NCBI GenBank assembly: GCA_033239005.1
Contig: BSQZ01000004.1
Location: forward strand, 16,023,507-16,087,506
Length of the DNA stretch: 64,000 nucleotides
Source: Lamellibrachia satsuma
Taxonomy: Eukaryota; Annelida; Polychaeta; Sabellida; Siboglinidae
Direction of reading: 5' to 3'
A program made the position numbers and the translations under genes. This document shows, in pieces, positions 1 to 11,290 of the stretch (positions are counted from its first letter, which is position 1; each line of letters starts with the position of its first letter). Under the pieces are notes generated by a model that worked only from the letters and a program-made list of their open reading frames with translations, searched no databases and was not told the origin of the DNA.

Positions 1-1600
1 CAGGCAAAAAAATTTCACTCAGGAGGGAGGGACCTTTAAATACCTGGGAGAGATCATATCTAAAGAAGGATCAAGACCTAAAATCATTTCATGGATGGCA
101 CAAACCACCGCAACACTAGCCAGACTAAAACTGGTCTGGAAAGAAAAATATCTCATTAACTTCAAAAGTGCAGTTCCTGAGGGCATTGGTAATATCAATA
201 TACCTCTCTATGTGTGTGAAACATGGACTCTCATTGGTGATATCAATATACCTCTCTATGTGTGTGAAACATGGACTCTCATTGATGATATCAATATACC
301 TCTCTATGTGTGTGAAATATGGACTCTCATTGCTGAGCTTGAGAAAAAAATCCAGGCATTGGAAATGTGTTGGTATCAATACATGTTGTGCATTCCATAT
401 ACAGAACACATTCCACGTACAGAAAACATTCCACGTGCATAAAACATTCCATGTGCAGAACACATTCCGTGTGCAGAACACATTCCGTGTGCAGAACACA
501 TTCCGTATGCAGAACACATTCCGTGTGCATAACACATTCCGTGTGCATAACACATTCCGTGTGCATAACTCATCTCGTGTGCATAACACATCCCGTGTGC
601 ATAACACATCCCATGTGCAGAACACATCCTGTGTATGGAACACCTTCCGTGTATGGAACACATTCCGTGTACGGAACACATTCCGTGTGCAGAACACATT
701 CCGTGTGCAGGACACATTCCGTGTGCATGACACATTTAGTGTGCATGACACATTCCATGTACAGAACACATTCACTGTGCAGAACACATTCATTTGTGCA
801 GAACACATTCCGTGTACAGAATACATTCCGTGTACAGAATACCTTCCGTGTACAGAACACCTTCCGTGTACAGAACACCTTCCGTGTACATAACACATTC
901 CATGTGCAGAATGCATTCCACGTGCAAAACACATTCCACGTGCAGAACACATTCCACGTGCAGAACACATTCCGTGTGCAGAACACATTCCGTGTACAGA
1001 ACACATTCCATGTGCAAAACACATTCCATGTGCTGAACACATTCCATGAGCGGAACACATTCCATGAGCGGAACACATCCCGTGTACGGAACACATTCCA
1101 CGTGCAGAACACATTCCACATGCAGAACACATTCCATGTACATATCACATTCCATGTACATATCACATTCCATGTGCTGAACACATTCCATATACAGAAT
1201 ACATTCCATGTATAGAACACATTCCGTGTACAAAACACATTCGGTGTACATAACCCATTCCATGTACAGAACACATTCCATATACAGAACACATTCCATA
1301 TGCATAAGTCTAACCTCATAAAAAAATCCATTAGTTGGCATTAAAAACTTATGATTATGACAAGAAGATGCAAACTGCAGTGGCTTGGTCATGTCAAAAC
1401 ATCTCTGCAAACACAGCGAATGGAGGACACAGAAGAGGCAGACAGAAGAAGAGGTGGGTCGACAACATCAGGGAGTGGATGGGACTGAGCTTGTCAGTGT
1501 GTGGCGGTGACGAGGGCCCGAGTGGGATGGAGAAGTATTGTACGACAAGTATCTGAGACTGAAGTGATGCCTCAACGACAACGACAGGTATAGGTGAAGG
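1..1600 (+). mobile_element. LINE reverse-transcriptase C-terminal part, broken by tandem expansions
   Basis: Bases 1-360 encode KYLGEIISKEGS, AQTTATLARLKLVWKEK and a 'SI(Y/F)LxxCExWTL' segment. Bases 1310-1590 encode KLQWLGHVK and, in another frame, RRGRQKKRWVDNIREWMGLS. These are the C-terminal hallmarks of a widespread LINE reverse transcriptase. The copy is inactive: it has frameshifts, a 48-bp unit present three times (about 189-330), and a ~0.9-kb minisatellite where the codons for 'IPYTEH' lie. Confidence 0.75.
385..1300 (+). repeat. 18-bp minisatellite inside a LINE ORF, about 50 copies
   Basis: The unit is close to cattccgtgtgcagaaca, with many single-base variants. Because 18 is a multiple of three and the unit has no stop in most frames, long apparent reading frames run through it on both strands. 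They are artefacts. Confidence 0.92.
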
Positions 1601-1815
1601 CATCTAAGTAAATAGTTAACACCAAGTTTATGATAAAAATATCACATACTTTAATCATGCTCACGTTGAACTCAGGTTCCTGAGGATATAGGCACCATAG
1701 AAGTTAATTATTATTAGTGCTGGAACAATATAATCGGGAGAGCCAAAAGTTTTCTGTCAACTTTAACAACAGATAAGATGAATGTAGTAAATATGCAATT
1801 GCTGGGTAAACTTAC

Positions 1816-1869
1816 CTCAGACTTATTGAGTCGAGGACGCCCACGTGGTCGGCCAGTCGGCACGTAATT
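1816..1869 (-). CDS. Divergent AT-hook gene, AT-hook exon
   Basis: Minus strand: acceptor tcccctgtag, 18 codons NYVPTGRPRGRPRLNKSE, donor GAG|gtaagt. The GRPRGRPR core is a canonical AT-hook, which binds the minor groove of AT-rich DNA in chromatin proteins. Phase 0 both sides. Further exons would lie to the left, beyond the window. The gene is head-to-head with DCAF1. Confidence 0.6.
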
Positions 1870-2262
1870 CTACAGGGGAATAAACAAGCAACCTTTTGAA
1901 TTGAGTGTTTAATATCATGTAAAACAAACAAACAAACACAGGTGAAGGATATGATTAAGAAAATATAAAGCAACAAGAAATTTTTCGGAATTAACTGTGC
2001 TCATTTGTATTTTAAAATGCATGCCCATTGTTAAATCAGTTTTTAAGGAGACAAATCACATTTTTATACAGAAATTTGCATCTTACCTACAACCAGTATT
2101 TTTTATAAGTACAGGTATTAAACTTTTACTTTCTCCATTTCCACAAGAAATTGTATGTACTAGAATGTTCATGTGGAAATACAATTTATTTATTGAAATT
2201 GATTTATTGTATGCAGTGAACTGTTCAACACACACAGTATATTGTATTATGTGGGATAAAAC

Positions 2263-3080
2263 TTGTCATTAAAAGAGGGAGTTGTTCCGTTTGAATGGAA
2301 AGAAGCAAACATCATACCATTATTTAAAAAGGGTTCGAGAAATAAGTCAGAGAATTACAGACCAGTGAGTTTAACGTCAGTGATTTGTAAATTATTAGAA
2401 AGGTTAATTAAAGACCATATGGTGGACTTCCTCGTTAAGCATAAATTATTAAATTCATCTCAACATGGATTCCTTAAAGCGAGGTCATGCTTAACAAATA
2501 TGTTATGTTTTTTGGAAGAAATCACTAAGTGGATAGACGTGGGATCGCCAGTAGATATTATCTACTTAGATTTTCAGAAAGCTTTTGACAAAGTGCCACA
2601 TCAAAGATTGCTACTTAAATTAAAAGCCCATGGTATCGGGGATAGCATAACTGACTGGATAGAACAATGGCTGACTGACAGAAGACAACGAGTTGTAGTA
2701 GATGGAGATCAGATTGAAGTTTTTAAGATATTGAATGGGTATGAAAATATTGATAGAAATATGTTTTTCTCACTCAAGAAGGATAGCAGAACTAGAGGAC
2801 ATGAGGTAAAATTAGTAAAGGATCAATGTAGATTGGACATCAGGAAGCACTCGTTCTCACAGAGGACAATAAATGAATGGAACAAATTGTCTACAGATTG
2901 TGTAACTGCTAGCAGCGTGAATATGTTTAAAAACAAGGTTGACACATATATCAGGAGGGCGGGTTATAAGTAGGTGAACATTGTTGGACTCTCGATAAGC
3001 CAATGGCTTCCTTGTCCACTTGCCATCTGGGCCTTTGGCTTGGATGGCAAATCTTGTTAAATCTTGTTAAAATGAACACT
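2263..3080 (+). mobile_element. CR1/jockey-like LINE fragment with internally deleted reverse transcriptase
   Basis: An open frame of 236 codons (2263-2973) begins in the reverse transcriptase: WKEANIIPLFKKGSRNKSEN, YRPVSLTSVICKLLE, SQHGFL, IIYLDFQKAFDKVPH. After VVVDGDQ it jumps directly to the extreme C terminus (IEVFKILNGYENID ... WNKLSTD). The segment with the catalytic (F/Y)ADD box is missing, yet the frame is kept. After the stop, a short 3' UTR ends in a repeated aaatcttgtt motif, like CR1-type tails. Confidence 0.85.
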
Positions 3081-4181
3081 CAGCATCTGTACATTTCAAG
3101 ATCTTTTTATGGCTACCGAGAAGAAATCAAGGCTCCATTTCATAGTTTATTATGGTATACAAATGCACAAAACAATCAATAGTCTGATATGTGATATCGG
3201 CAGAAAAACAGCAGCATTCCCAAAGTATGATGATATTGGAGTTGTTTTGTCATTTCATATTATCAATGTATGTTTGCCATAAGCACACACACATATTTCT
3301 ACGTTACAGATCATGACGTAGGCATGCAGACTTGGTGCCTGCCAACAACTGCTACTCAACAATTAAATCTAAAATATTTAATCCACAACTACTTGAAAAA
3401 TTGAAGGATGTCAAGGCCTTGAATTAGAACAAATGTAATTCAGGGTGTTTCAGGACCCCACACGGACCCTGTAAACAAACTATACATACATTGGCTAGAC
3501 TTGTTGGGAGGCCACCTCCAATTGAAACCATTGATGTCTTCGTGCAGTGGGTAGTTATTAACATTTTGCCATGACCGTCCATCAGTCTGTCGTCCTGTTT
3601 GCCATTGTTGTCAACCATCTGGGACGACACCACCTGCAGAATGTGACTCAGACAGTGCAACAGAGACGAAAATTTTTTAGGGAACATACAATTCGCATAT
3701 ATTACATATTTCTATAAAAATTATTTTGGATCTTTTAGTTTTATAGTGCATATTCCTGTAATAGACAGATCAGTGTGCTTTACAATAAAAAATAATGCAT
3801 AAATAAAATTGCACATAATTATGCTTCTAATCCAAATATTTTAAATATATCTAAAAATTATTAGCAACCGACTAGAGCAAATATAAAATAACCCAATAAA
3901 CAGGTGGGATGTTAGTGTTCATTTAAACATCTGTAGGTCTGAAGAGGCACGAACAAACACATACACAAATCAAGTCATTAGAGAACCGTTCTTTCATGTG
4001 TGTGCATGCATGCATGTCTTTACACACACTAGCTTCAAGTTTTTATTTCTTTTTACTTCTGCCTTGTGACGAAGAAAGCACTATTCTACAAGCTTTCAGT
4101 TTTGATAACACTTCATAGTTATTTAAGATGGAAATTATTTCAAAGTTCTTTTTGGCACATCAAGTACAGGCTGTTTCTCAC

Positions 4182-4256
4182 CGGGTATGTCATGATGATG
4201 TCTTCTGGTGGTTCCTCTGTCACGAATGTCAACACTTTCTCAGACATTGCCTCGAT
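4182..4256 (-). CDS. Divergent AT-hook gene, internal exon
   Basis: Minus strand: a strong acceptor (tgtgttttctag) then 25 codons, IEAMSEKVLTFVTEEPPEDI IMTYP, then a strong donor CCG|gtgaga. Phase 0 in and out. It has a clean coding look, with acidic and hydrophobic alternation and no stop. Joined to the next exon it reads TYP-NYVPTGRPRGRPR without a break. Confidence 0.58.
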
Positions 4257-4329
4257 CTAGAAAACACAATAGGATATATTAGTTTGTTTATAAAAATTCA
4301 ACAATAGTATCTATATTACCCCCACTCCC

Positions 4330-4512
4330 ACTGCACTTCACGGGCTGCTGGTGTCATGGCGAACCAATTACAAGATTCTTTTGTTAACCTACCGCATATT
4401 CCACATTTCACGTCCGCAGACATTGTTGACATGATCTTGCCATTCACACCAGGGTACTGGCTTCGCTCCGCTGACAGCAACCTACTCACTGTGCCACGCC
4501 ATATGTTCTGTA
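4330..4512 (+). mobile_element. LINE RT C-terminal fragment
   Basis: Encodes ADIVDMILPFTPGYWLRSAD SNLLTVPRH. The 'LRSADSNLLTVPR' motif is typical of the C-terminal region of LINE reverse transcriptases. The sequence changes abruptly into a copy of DCAF1 exon 12 at about 4513. Confidence 0.55.
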
Positions 4513-5190
4513 CACCAGTCGACAGGCAGCGAGACATGTGTGTCTCACATTCAAGAAATACTTTGAGGCGCACGTTGCCATCAAGGCTGACCAGGTGCGG
4601 CGGGCTCACATGCGTAATGAGGGTGGGTCTCCTCTCGCAGAGAGTCCCAGCTACAAGGTAGGCAGTTTTTCTAACAACGTTATAGGAGTTCTAGTTTTGG
4701 CTAAGAGACAAGACAACCCCATTACTTACTACTACTTAAGGTAGATGGGGTGGCTAACATGTCAGTTGATTTTTTTCCCCTCATAACATGCTAGGAAATA
4801 TTGAACTGAACATTTACATCACAAACAATCACCCGGCACTAACAACGTATTTCGCCAATTTATCTTTTAAAAATCAGTCCTTTGGGAAATCCCCTAACTA
4901 ACATTTCCATAGTAATGACCACGCGTGCTTCAATCAGGTACCCTCTTTGAACCAGCATAAATTTGTTTGCAGTGTACGCCAAACATATCATTTCGTTTCT
5001 GTGATTCCAGTACATTGCAGTACGATGCCTATTTAAATTAACTTGTTCTTAATCTGCTTAGTTTATTTAGTTTATTCTGCCATTGATGCTGTACTGAACC
5101 CACCAGTAACTGTGACCCTGCCCATGACCCCACCCCTATAACAGGCCAATTAAATGATCTCGTGCACATAAACAACTGATAATGGGCTGG
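4513..5190 (+). pseudogene. Duplicated piece of DCAF1 exon 12 and its following intron
   Basis: Matches 27711-28300 nearly base for base over the exon part (4513-4657, ending at the same AAG|gtaggc donor) and, more loosely, through ~530 bp of intron. Because intron sequence is included, this is a DNA-level duplication, not a processed copy. The exon part stays open (KKYFEAHVAIKADQVRRAHM) but has no acceptor or gene around it. It lies in an intron of the divergent gene. Confidence 0.88.
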
Positions 5191-5194
5191 CATA

Positions 5195-5700
5195 ATCCAA
5201 TCTTGATAGATGACAATATGGGCACGGACCACAGTCACTTTTCCCATAGACGACCATTATAACATTCTTGCGCCTACATTGAAAATTTATCCTACAATTT
5301 TTTTTAAAAATTCACAGAAAATGACAGACCCACTAAGACACCTGGTGTGCGAAATTCGTGAAAATGACATACCTCCTTTTCGCACAAATTGCTTCAAAGC
5401 ATGAGGCCCGTGCATTTCTGCCATGAAATTCCCTGGTTTCTCAAATATGAGTACATCCTGCCTAACAGCCACTGTGTCATTACGCAACTGCTATACCTAC
5501 TGACAGATGGCATCATTTCAAAGCTTAGATGCTACTGTGCACAAAAACATCACTTCTACTCACTCATACACACAATTTCTGCTCTCACAAATAAACCCTA
5601 TCTGCACAATGAATTTTTTCCTTGGGACTCTTTATGTATGTAATGGCGGATGGATTCTGACTGTGGTCCGTGCCCGTATGATACACATGCAGGTTCAAGG
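5195..5700 (+). mobile_element. MITE-like element with inverted ends
   Basis: GGGCACGGACCACAGTCA at 5220-5237 is the perfect reverse complement of 5658-5675. Homology continues imperfectly inward for about 30 bp on each side. The interior has no recognised protein. Target duplications were not resolved. Confidence 0.55.
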
Positions 5701-6209
5701 GCTACGTTGTAGCAAAATTAAGGGGACATGTCAATATTAGAAACAGCCATTATGTTTTGTCAACAATACGTAAAACACCAGAGAAAAATGTCGTATTTCA
5801 AGCATGATAAGCACATCTATTGACATTTCTGTTATCACTAACAACCAGGAAATGTTACCTAATCGAATTTTTTATTAAATTATAACACTAAGCTGCAATT
5901 TTGCATGTGAATGTCTTACATGTAGGCAACATTACACAAACTTGAATTACAATTGGTGAAGGGTTTGTGTTAAAAACTCACTGCCACTTTAGGCTGTCAT
6001 TAAATTTTTCCCTAACTTATTCACGGTGGTGTAGCAGATATAATTCGTTTATGTTAACCAAAATATTCCTCAAAGTTATCAGCGACACTATCATACTTAT
6101 ATGTATGTCATTTATTTATTTTGTGATTTTCTCAAAACTACATAATTTGGCATTTTGTGGCAATTTTTTTCACATTTACAAAAATGTTTTTCAAATCTTG
6201 TAACCAGGC

Positions 6210-6660
6210 ATGGGGTAATAGTAATAGTAATTATTTTCTGTAATAGTATTAGATGAGATCTTTTCAAAAGTAATAGTAATAATTCTTCTTCTTTCGTGTC
6301 CTTCACACAATGTGTTGCCACTTGCGGGCGCACGCCTTTGCTCGCTCAGTGACAGTGACGAGGTCTTCTGCGGTGCAGGCCTCATCCAGTAGTCGACAGC
6401 AGAGGAGATGGGCCATCGTCTGCAGTTCCCCACAGTTGCAGTTCAAAGATTGGGTGTCATCAATGTATCCCCACCTCCTCATCGTATTTTTAACACGGCT
6501 AACGCCAGTGCGTAGGCGGTTCAGAGAACACCAACAGAGCCATGTTTGGTCAGACCCGCTGGCAGGGATTCAGCCGCCTCTAATTATAATAATAATAGTA
6601 ATAGATCCTAAAGTAATAGATAATAATATATTACTTTACATATATTACTATTACATCTTC
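6210..6660 (-). mobile_element. LINE RT C-terminal tail between TAATAG-rich flanks
   Basis: On the minus strand (about 6550-6308) it encodes SLNRLRTGVSRVKNTMRRWG, CNCGELQTMAHLLCC and ends CARKWQHIV-stop. This is the Cys/His C-terminal module found in several LINE reverse transcriptases. It is bracketed by tracts of taatagtaatag on both sides (6213-6290, 6584-6656). Confidence 0.7.
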
Positions 6661-6939
6661 TGCTGGAAACTTACTACAAAATATCAGGTTTGTCTACTAC
6701 AAGACATGATGTCACTCAGAAGACTGATTCATCAACTGTTGTTGGCAGTCCTGGACAGTTTGTTCTGACGCATTTTATCTAAGGTCTTACACATTGTCTG
6801 GGCAGAGGACAGCATAATTTTTTTGTTTTTAAATGTCAGCATTTATATTGAAGATTCAATCTTAGCTCAAAATGTGTTTTTGTCATTGTTACTACCTTTT
6901 CAGTAAATATAACTTAAGGCTTAAGCATCATTTTATCTA

Positions 6940-7010
6940 CTTGTTATGCTGTATTTTATCTACTTGTTATGTTGTATTTTATCTACTTGTTATGTTGTAT
7001 TTTACATGGA
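6940..7010 (+). repeat. 25-bp tandem repeat, 3 copies
   Basis: The unit is close to tattttatctacttgttatg, with a few more bases completing the period. Confidence 0.8.
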
Positions 7011-7547
7011 TACGCCCGACACAAAAATGCACATCCAACACCAAACAAATTCTTCTCTATTTCTTCAGTGTACAATAGACACACCATTTTATTGGGTCTA
7101 GCCAAGAGATTGACTCCTGCCCTATCAGCAAATAACATAAAATTTCCAATGTGCCCTCACACATCACATAGATTTGGACATAACCTTACTTGGGTGAAAA
7201 TTACAGGTACATGTGAGGACGTCCAACACCACGCATTTTTTTCATTGTATGTTTAGAATAATTACTGGATGGAAGGAAATGTATATATGACAATGATGTC
7301 ATAGTTGGCTCCTATAATTAAATTAAAAGTTGTGGTACTTTCTATCCCAGCATGCAGTGCACGGCTCAAGTGTCCGAAACATACATCCGACACCATGGAA
7401 CTGTCCATACATAACTTTGTGGAGATTCTAGTAAGAACTTTCATTTGTGTCAAATTCAAATAAATTAAACAATTGAAATTGAAAATAATCAAAATTGATA
7501 ATTTAAATCAAACGACTCTGTTACTTTTCCTACAAATTTCAGCCTAC

Positions 7548-7625
7548 CTTCTCCGGCGTAGGATTCTTGCGTTTCCTGTCACGCCGTTGTGAACAGGTTT
7601 GTGTGTGTTGTTTTCTTCCGTCCAT
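7548..7625 (-). CDS. Divergent AT-hook gene, candidate first coding exon
   Basis: Read on the minus strand, ATG at 7625-7623 begins a 26-codon basic segment (MDGRKQHTQTCSQRRDRKRK NPTPEK) that ends exactly in phase 0 at AAG|gtaggc. The next minus-strand exons are also phase 0. The basic RRDRKRK stretch could be a nuclear localisation signal. The 5' boundary of the exon is not certain; an acceptor-like gttgacag lies about 30 nt further out. I do not recognise the family. Confidence 0.5.
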
Positions 7626-7759
7626 CTCTCAGTCATTTAGTCTATCATCTGTCAACAGAAGATGGACAATTAGGTACAATAATGACAATTTGTATTCAAC
7701 CTTATAGGTAACTGCGCTACACAGCATAAAAATTACTAGAACTCTTTGCAATGTATCAA

Positions 7760-8725
7760 CCCAGCACTGTACGTTGTATCCAGTGTCAGCGTTGTCCAAT
7801 TGCATTTTTAGCAGCCCAGCACAGTACGTCGTATCCAGTGTCAACATTGTCCAACTGATTGTGTATCAGCCTAGCACAGTACGTCATATCCAGTGTCAAT
7901 GTTGTCCAACTGATTGTGTAGCAGCCCAGCACTGTACGTCATATCCAGTGTCAGCATTGTCCAACTCACTGTGTAGCAGCCTAGCACTGTATGTCGTATC
8001 CAGTGTCAGCATTGTCCAACTGACTGTGTAACAGCCTAGCACTGTACGTCATATCCAGTGTCAGCATTGTCCAACTGACTGTGTAGCAGCCTAGCACTGT
8101 ATGTCGTATCCAGTGTCAGCATTGTCCACCTGCCTTTGTAGCAGCCTAGCACTGTACGTCATATCCAGTGTCAGCATTGTCCAACTGACTGTGTAGCAGC
8201 CTAGCACTGTATGTCGTATCCAGTGTCAGCATTGTCCACCTGCCTTTGTAGCAGCCTAGCACTGTACATCATAGCCAGTGTTAGCATTGTACAACTGCCT
8301 GTGTAGCAGCCCAGCACTGTATGTCATATCCAGTGTCAGCATTGTCCAACTGACCATGTAGCAGCCTAACACTACATGTCATATCCAGTGTCAGCATTGT
8401 CCAACTGCCTTTGTAGCAGCCTAGCACTGCATGTCATATCCAGTGTCAGCATTGTCCAACTGCCTTTGTAGCAGCCTAGCACTGTACGTCATATCCAGTG
8501 TCAGCATTGTCCAACTGACTGTGTAGCAGCCTAGCACTGTATGTCGTATCCAGTGTCAGCATTGTCCACCTGCCTTTGTAGCAGCCTAGCACTGTATGTC
8601 ATATCCAGTGTCAACGTTGTCCAACTGCTTGTGAAGCAGCCCAGCACTGTATGTCGTATCCAGTGTCAGCATTGTCCAACTGCCTTTGTAGTAGCCCAGT
8701 ACTGTACATTGTATCCAGTGATTAT
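7760..8725 (+). repeat. 55-bp minisatellite, about 17 copies
   Basis: The unit contains cagtgtcagcattgtccaac and gcagcctagcactgtacgtc. Alternate copies carry tgtatgtcgtatc versus tgtacgtcatatc, suggesting a higher-order dimer. Confidence 0.92.
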
Positions 8726-8739
8726 ATTTGCAAACACCA

Positions 8740-11035
8740 GTTAATTAGCAGAAAACACGTATGGGTCATTGGTCAACTGCTATCAAGGGGAAGCAATAAT
8801 GGAATAAATCATTAGTAATCAAACAATAAATTCCATTACAAATGTGTGAAATACCATGTCACTTGTAGAGTATGACAACTTAGGTCCTAGATAATTCAAA
8901 AGTCATAATAAATTTCAGAATGGTATCAATTCTATATGAAATTATTTTGTACATAATAACAATTACCTTCATTTGTGCAAATAGTCTCTACAAACACGGT
9001 TTTGTAAAACTGCAGTAATAGTTAGAATTACCAGTGTTCAAATCGGTTAACAAAATTACACAAATTATATTCAAATACCCCACATCAATCCATGATATTA
9101 CAGAACTGCTAACACAGTCATTGTAACCTAATAATACTATTCTGAGCCATTTTGCTTTCACTCTCCAGAAAGTAATGCAAACAAAATCAATGGCACGCTA
9201 ATTTCATAAATAATTAAGAGACTCACGCATATTTCTTGTAAAGTTGCCAATATTACTGTTTGATCAAACATGACTGCAATGTCAGGGGAATCGATGTAGG
9301 CCATAGCACATACAAGTTAAACAATATTCAGGTGTACTCAGTACAGAATACATTTAATAAGACTAATAATAATTTAATTTATTAATTCAACAATTAATAT
9401 TCAACCAGTCCAAGTAGAAAGTTGAACTTTGCAGGAGAATCTCTATCAGGCAACAGACCAGGTCAAACTGGCAATAATTTGTCTGAATCAATCCTTACTG
9501 AGAAGACAGGTATAGCAAGTGTAAAATAGCAATGTTCAAATGGAAAACAACAGAAAACAGATATATGCTTCATTCTCGTGAACGGGTTAATAAGGTTCTC
9601 TGTGTCACAGTCTGAAAATGTGGGTTCCTTTAAATCGAAACAAAAGTCGTGGTTTTGGGGCTATGCACCTAAAAGAGATAACAAAGACTAACCATTTGCA
9701 ACTACTATGAAGAATATAACGCTAGTGGTTTTCTCACAATTTGTTCTAAAAATTTGAGATTCCGGTCAAATCTCAATTATATTAGGGGCTCACATATTTA
9801 CTGGGTGGCCAATAAACACCTGGCAGTTCTAAGAAATCAACCTCTAGTGAAAACAGAAATGTATCAAGTGCCTTTGACCGAAATCGAAGGGCAGTTGGAA
9901 GCAATACAAACTCTCGATCAAGCGAGATGCTAAGTCACTTTAAAGTCAGAATGGGATAAATTTACTAAACAAATGCCAAAATATGTTGCATCAGTTGAGT
10001 TTAGATGTAAACAGCTACATGTAAACAACTGTAAGATGTAAACAACTACATAAAAAAGGAAAACATAGTTTGCTCATGATCTAAATAGATTTGATAATGA
10101 TTTTCTTTGGGCACTAATTTTTGGGAGTCTGTACTGTTTCAACAGATGGAGTCCATTTAAGACGATAGCGTACATGCAAGATGACAAACTGTGTATAAGG
10201 AGTCCCGTGGGTAAAAAAGGAGTCTCGGACTCACAGACTACCAGGAAAATTTATGCCTGTTCTTGAATTAGGGCTTTGTATAATTATCCCTATATAGTTT
10301 GTGGATCTTGAGTCCGAATAAAGATGATAATAATAATAGTAATATATTGCATGTTCCGTTGCAGTTATTTGATTAAGAAATTCTGGTATAAAAATTAATA
10401 ACTTGTGCCTCTACAACCTTTCCACGGGTGTTTACATCTGATGTCAATTTGCACTATTTTTTCCTGTTCTTGATATGAACTGATGGAATCTCAATTGGCT
10501 TCTGACAGTGTTTTATATATGTAATTTTTTTAAAGATGCTCACATGTTAAATTGAAGTAATTTGTTTTTAACCATCCATCTAAATGAAAAGAAAGTATAC
10601 AATCTACAGAATTAAGAAATCATTATGATTTAATTATGATATATTGAACTTGTTTTAAATAGGCTTTACACATTAATTATTTATTCAATTTCACTGACAG
10701 TCTCTGACAAGCTTGAGAATTGTAAAAAAAATATACATTGGAATTAATAATAATTAATTTTAGTAGTATTTTAGCTTGCCTTTACTTCTCGTTGTACTAG
10801 TCCAGTGGCTGTGTAATAGCATGGACCATGGACATGGCATGGTTTAGCAAGCTATCCGCCGGGTTTCGTTATGTATAAAATTATTATTATATATATATAT
10901 CTAACTGAATCCGTGTAGAATCTAACAGTATTTTACATGTTGAACTGTGAACTATTGCTTTTGAAAGTATCATTTAAACCGAAAATCTTAACCGCATTAG
11001 ACACACATATTAAAGTAATCGAGTAAAATAAACCT
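8740..11035. other. AT-rich intergenic/intron sequence, no gene seen
   Basis: No coding exon or intact element is recognised. A run near 10,300-10,345 (ataaagatgataataataatagtaata) looks like the A/T-rich 3' end of a LINE, but no protein upstream supports it. There is a short (ta)n tract at about 10,885-10,900. Confidence 0.5.
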
Positions 11036-11037
11036 AC

Positions 11038-11290
11038 CACTTTCTCCTGCAGCTCCGTCGGATGGAGTTTAACATTAGTTCATGAAAATGCAGTTTGATG
11101 GCGCTGTTTTACAGTATTAACCAATCTGCGCAGAGCCTCCCATACAGCGCGGGATTGCGATCCGTCACAATATGGCAGCGCTTTGAAATCGCGCTGTTTA
11201 AGAATTTGTTGAAAACGGGGGCATTTTAGGATGTGTCTTACATCTTTTGGCGATTTGGCGTGACATGATAGCATCGCATTGTTATCAGGT
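11038..11290 (-). other. Candidate 5' exon of the divergent gene / shared promoter area
   Basis: This stretch is richer in GC than its surroundings and lies between the two divergent genes. On the minus strand it ends in a good donor, AAAGTG|gtaggt at 11038/11037. It contains a 64-codon reading frame (11274-11080) that ends in TGA before that donor. I do not recognise its product and treat it as probable 5' UTR. The DCAF1 promoter is likely to be near 11,290-11,420, but no core element can be named. Confidence 0.35.

Noticed and set aside
125..1331. Several 200-335 codon frames on both strands rich in Cys/His/Thr/Asn
   Set aside because: They are readings of an 18-bp minisatellite in every frame; the unit length is a multiple of three and stops are rare. 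No protein family resembles them.
3424..3687. 87-codon minus-strand frame with an internal acceptor-like cattctgcag|GTGGTG, candidate extra exon of the divergent gene
   Set aside because: No convincing donor in the needed phase. Exons at 4256-4182 and 1869-1816 join in phase without it. Left as unproven.
11080..11274. 64-codon minus-strand frame (starts MLSCHAKSPKDVRHILKCPR)
   Set aside because: It ends in TGA before a good donor and I recognise no family; more likely 5' UTR or chance. Not called as a protein.
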